Shown here piece after piece: positions 23,445 to 24,780 of a stretch of 24,780 bases of DNA. Source of the stretch: Fidelibacterota bacterium (GTDB lineage: Bacteria; Marinisomatota; Marinisomatia; Marinisomatales; UBA1611); the NCBI GenBank assembly GCA_002722105.1, contig PBKF01000062.1:1-24780 (forward strand), read 5' to 3'. The stretch's first letter is position 1; every line of letters begins with the position of its first letter. Below the pieces are notes generated by a model that was not told the DNA's origin, did no database searches, and worked only from the letters and a program-made list of their open reading frames with translations. The position numbers were made by a program, and so were the translations under genes.

Positions 23445-24578
23445 TTGTTTGATGCCATGGAAAGTACTTTTCATAAAAATAAAATTACAATTGCAAATAA
23501 TTTAATATCTTCCTTTAATATAAATTACGATAAGAGACACAATGTAAATATTGTATCTGGTAATGCTATTTTAGCTGATTTTTTTTCAAAAGATCATAGA
23601 GAGTCTTTATTTATTTTTGATTCAAGCGGTATAAATAATGTTATGGACTTTTATAATGATATTTCCATGCCTGCTGATATTAAAGTAATAGATATTGAAT
23701 CAATAAAATCTGGAAAAGATATAAGCAGAATTATTCATCTGAGTAAAGGGATTAAATTTATTATCGGAGTTGGTGGTGGTAGGACGGCGGATATTTTAAA
23801 GTTTCTTTCTTTTAAAACTGATATAAGTTGTATTTCCATTCCGACTAGTTTAACTAGTCATGTTTATGCTTCCCCCAAAATACATGCTCTCCCAGCCATT
23901 CAGGACTTCGGATATAAATTAACTATTGATGGCAAGGCATCTGATTTAGCTTTAGTAGATACCAGTTTTTTAGAACATGTTTATCTTAAAAATAAAAGAT
24001 TAATTATGGCTGGGTATGGAGATCTTATGGCATTTTGGACTGCTTTAGAAGATTGGAGGTTGGCCTGTTTAAATAAAAATAACCATTACAATCTTTTTGC
24101 TGAAAATGTTATTCTAGATATTTTTCAAAAGTTCGATGATATTAATATAAATGAAAAATTTTCAAAATGGGTTGATGATTATATTCTTATTCAGAACCAG
24201 CTTTGTCATATAACTGACTGGGTTAATAGTGCTCCAGCATCTGGTTCCGAACATTTATTTGCGCACGAAATAGAAAAATATTGTGACGAGCCTATGCCTT
24301 TGCATGGTGAATTAGTTTCAATAGGGGTTTTAATTTTTGGTTACATACACAAATTAGATATAGAAAAAATAGTTACTTTATTAGATAAGTTTTCTGTTTC
24401 CCGATCTCTAAAACAAATAGGAATAAATAAAAGTATAGTCTGTAAGGCCTTGATGGATTCATTAAAGTATGGATTCAAAAAGAATAGGTACACTATATTA
24501 AATGAACTGAATTTTTCTTATGCAGATTGGGAGAATGTTATAGATGGACTTATTGAAAGTAATTTTATTTTAGAATAA
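23445..24578 (+). CDS. sn-Glycerol-1-phosphate dehydrogenase-like enzyme (AraM/EgsA, iron-containing alcohol dehydrogenase superfamily)
   Basis: Known members reduce dihydroxyacetone phosphate to sn-glycerol 1-phosphate with NAD(P)H and a divalent metal. The 377 residues from TTG 23445 include the nucleotide-binding GVGGGRTADILKF at 108-120, IPTSLTSHVYASP near 132-144, the metal ligand D193 (AGYGDLMAFW), ASGSEHLFAHE with H270/H274, and H287 (PLHGELVSIG). The canonical (S/T)xDGxxSP segment of archaeal and AraM enzymes reads TSHVYASP, so its Asp-Gly is replaced. The start is doubtful: the frame stays open and protein-like back to 23265, with NKIDLFLTRNDQIYRDIHLY and VNYLREKSNVSLSKK, but has no ATG, GTG or TTG there. 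Starting near 23271-23292 at ATA or ATT would place the gene about 15-40 bases after the methyltransferase. It probably supplies the polyol phosphate for the cytidylyltransferase. Confidence 0.8.
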   Translation: MFDAMESTFHKNKITIANNLISSFNINYDKRHNVNIVSGNAILADFFSKDHRESLFIFDSSGINNVMDFYNDISMPADIKVIDIESIKSGKDISRIIHLSKGIKFIIGVGGGRTADILKFLSFKTDISCISIPTSLTSHVYASPKIHALPAIQDFGYKLTIDGKASDLALVDTSFLEHVYLKNKRLIMAGYGDLMAFWTALEDWRLACLNKNNHYNLFAENVILDIFQKFDDININEKFSKWVDDYILIQNQLCHITDWVNSAPASGSEHLFAHEIEKYCDEPMPLHGELVSIGVLIFGYIHKLDIEKIVTLLDKFSVSRSLKQIGINKSIVCKALMDSLKYGFKKNRYTILNELNFSYADWENVIDGLIESNFILE

Positions 24579-24638
24579 TCCATATTTATTTTAATTGAAT
24601 CTTTTGATATTACGTAACGAAACTCGTTTAAAAAAATT

Positions 24639-24780
24639 ATGTCAATAAATGTTAATCTATCAGACTTTAGTGTAATAAATACTAATGTCAAATTGTTGCA
24701 TAGTGATGATGGAGAAAATTTCATTATGAAGACAATTAAGCCAAATATTGATTTTGGCTTAACAATATTAGATATTAATG
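24639..24780 (+). CDS. Start of an unidentified gene, cut by the right edge
   Basis: From the ATG at 24639-24641 the frame stays open for 47 codons to the window edge, 60 bases after the dehydrogenase gene and on the same strand. The visible product begins MSINVNLSDFSVINTNVKLL and continues HSDDGENFIMKTIKPNIDFG, a soluble-looking alpha/beta composition without signal peptide. This is too little to assign a family. It is probably the next member of the same cluster. Confidence 0.55.
   Translation, partial: MSINVNLSDFSVINTNVKLLHSDDGENFIMKTIKPNIDFGLTILDIN

Noticed and set aside
24616..24628. Small hairpin AACGA-AAC-TCGTT between the dehydrogenase and the last gene
   Set aside because: A five-pair stem with no T tract after it does not support a terminator, and the next gene seems to belong to the same unit.
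1..24780. CRISPR array, insertion sequence or phage genes
   Set aside because: I saw no regularly spaced repeats, transposase motifs, terminal inverted repeats or phage structural genes; the CI-like helix-turn-helix is part of the Wzz fusion rather than a phage repressor.

Overview
The window looks like chromosomal DNA of an AT-rich, Gram-negative, marine-type bacterium of the Fibrobacterota-Chlorobiota-Bacteroidota (FCB) sphere. Candidatus Marinimicrobia (SAR406) is my best guess, but I cannot run a phylogeny. The signs are a mitochondrial-type aconitase, a TonB-dependent receptor with an N-terminal carboxypeptidase-regulatory-like domain, a probable PorU/gingipain-type exported protein at the left edge, LapA/LapB envelope genes, an outer-membrane SLBB exporter, and frequent TTG starts with weak ribosome binding sites.

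Layout. Positions 1-370 (-) hold the start of an exported C25/PorU-like protein. It is divergent from a block on the + strand (496-9354): aconitase, D-3-phosphoglycerate dehydrogenase, a small coiled-coil protein, a membrane-anchored M23 peptidase, MiaB, LapA, a LapB-like TPR protein and a periplasmic TPR/SPOR protein. From miaB onward these genes are packed end to end and read as one operon. A selenocysteine tRNA follows at 9359-9451.

On the - strand, 13880 down to 9544 is a two-gene polysaccharide export unit: a 1013-residue exporter with eight SLBB repeats, then a Wzz-type chain-length protein that carries an N-terminal helix-turn-helix domain. An L-2-hydroxyglutarate oxidase-like flavoprotein (-) lies upstream and is divergent from a 935-residue TonB-dependent receptor (+), which ends in a clear intrinsic terminator.

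From 18731 to the right edge there is a visibly more AT-rich + strand surface-glycan type cluster. It encodes a sulfatase-fold protein with an extra C-terminal domain, a glutamine-dependent asparagine-synthase-like amidotransferase, a TagD-like cytidylyltransferase, a SAM methyltransferase, a glycerol-1-phosphate-dehydrogenase-like enzyme, and the start of one more gene. The natural inference is a pathway that makes a glycerol phosphate, activates it as a CDP derivative, and transfers or decorates it on a surface polymer.

The two most unusual items are the DNA-binding-domain/Wzz fusion, which could be a membrane-tethered regulator reading polysaccharide assembly, and the glycerol-phosphate cluster with its altered sulfatase and dehydrogenase active-site motifs. 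The selenocysteine tRNA and a LapB homologue lacking its rubredoxin-type metal domain also deserve a second look.
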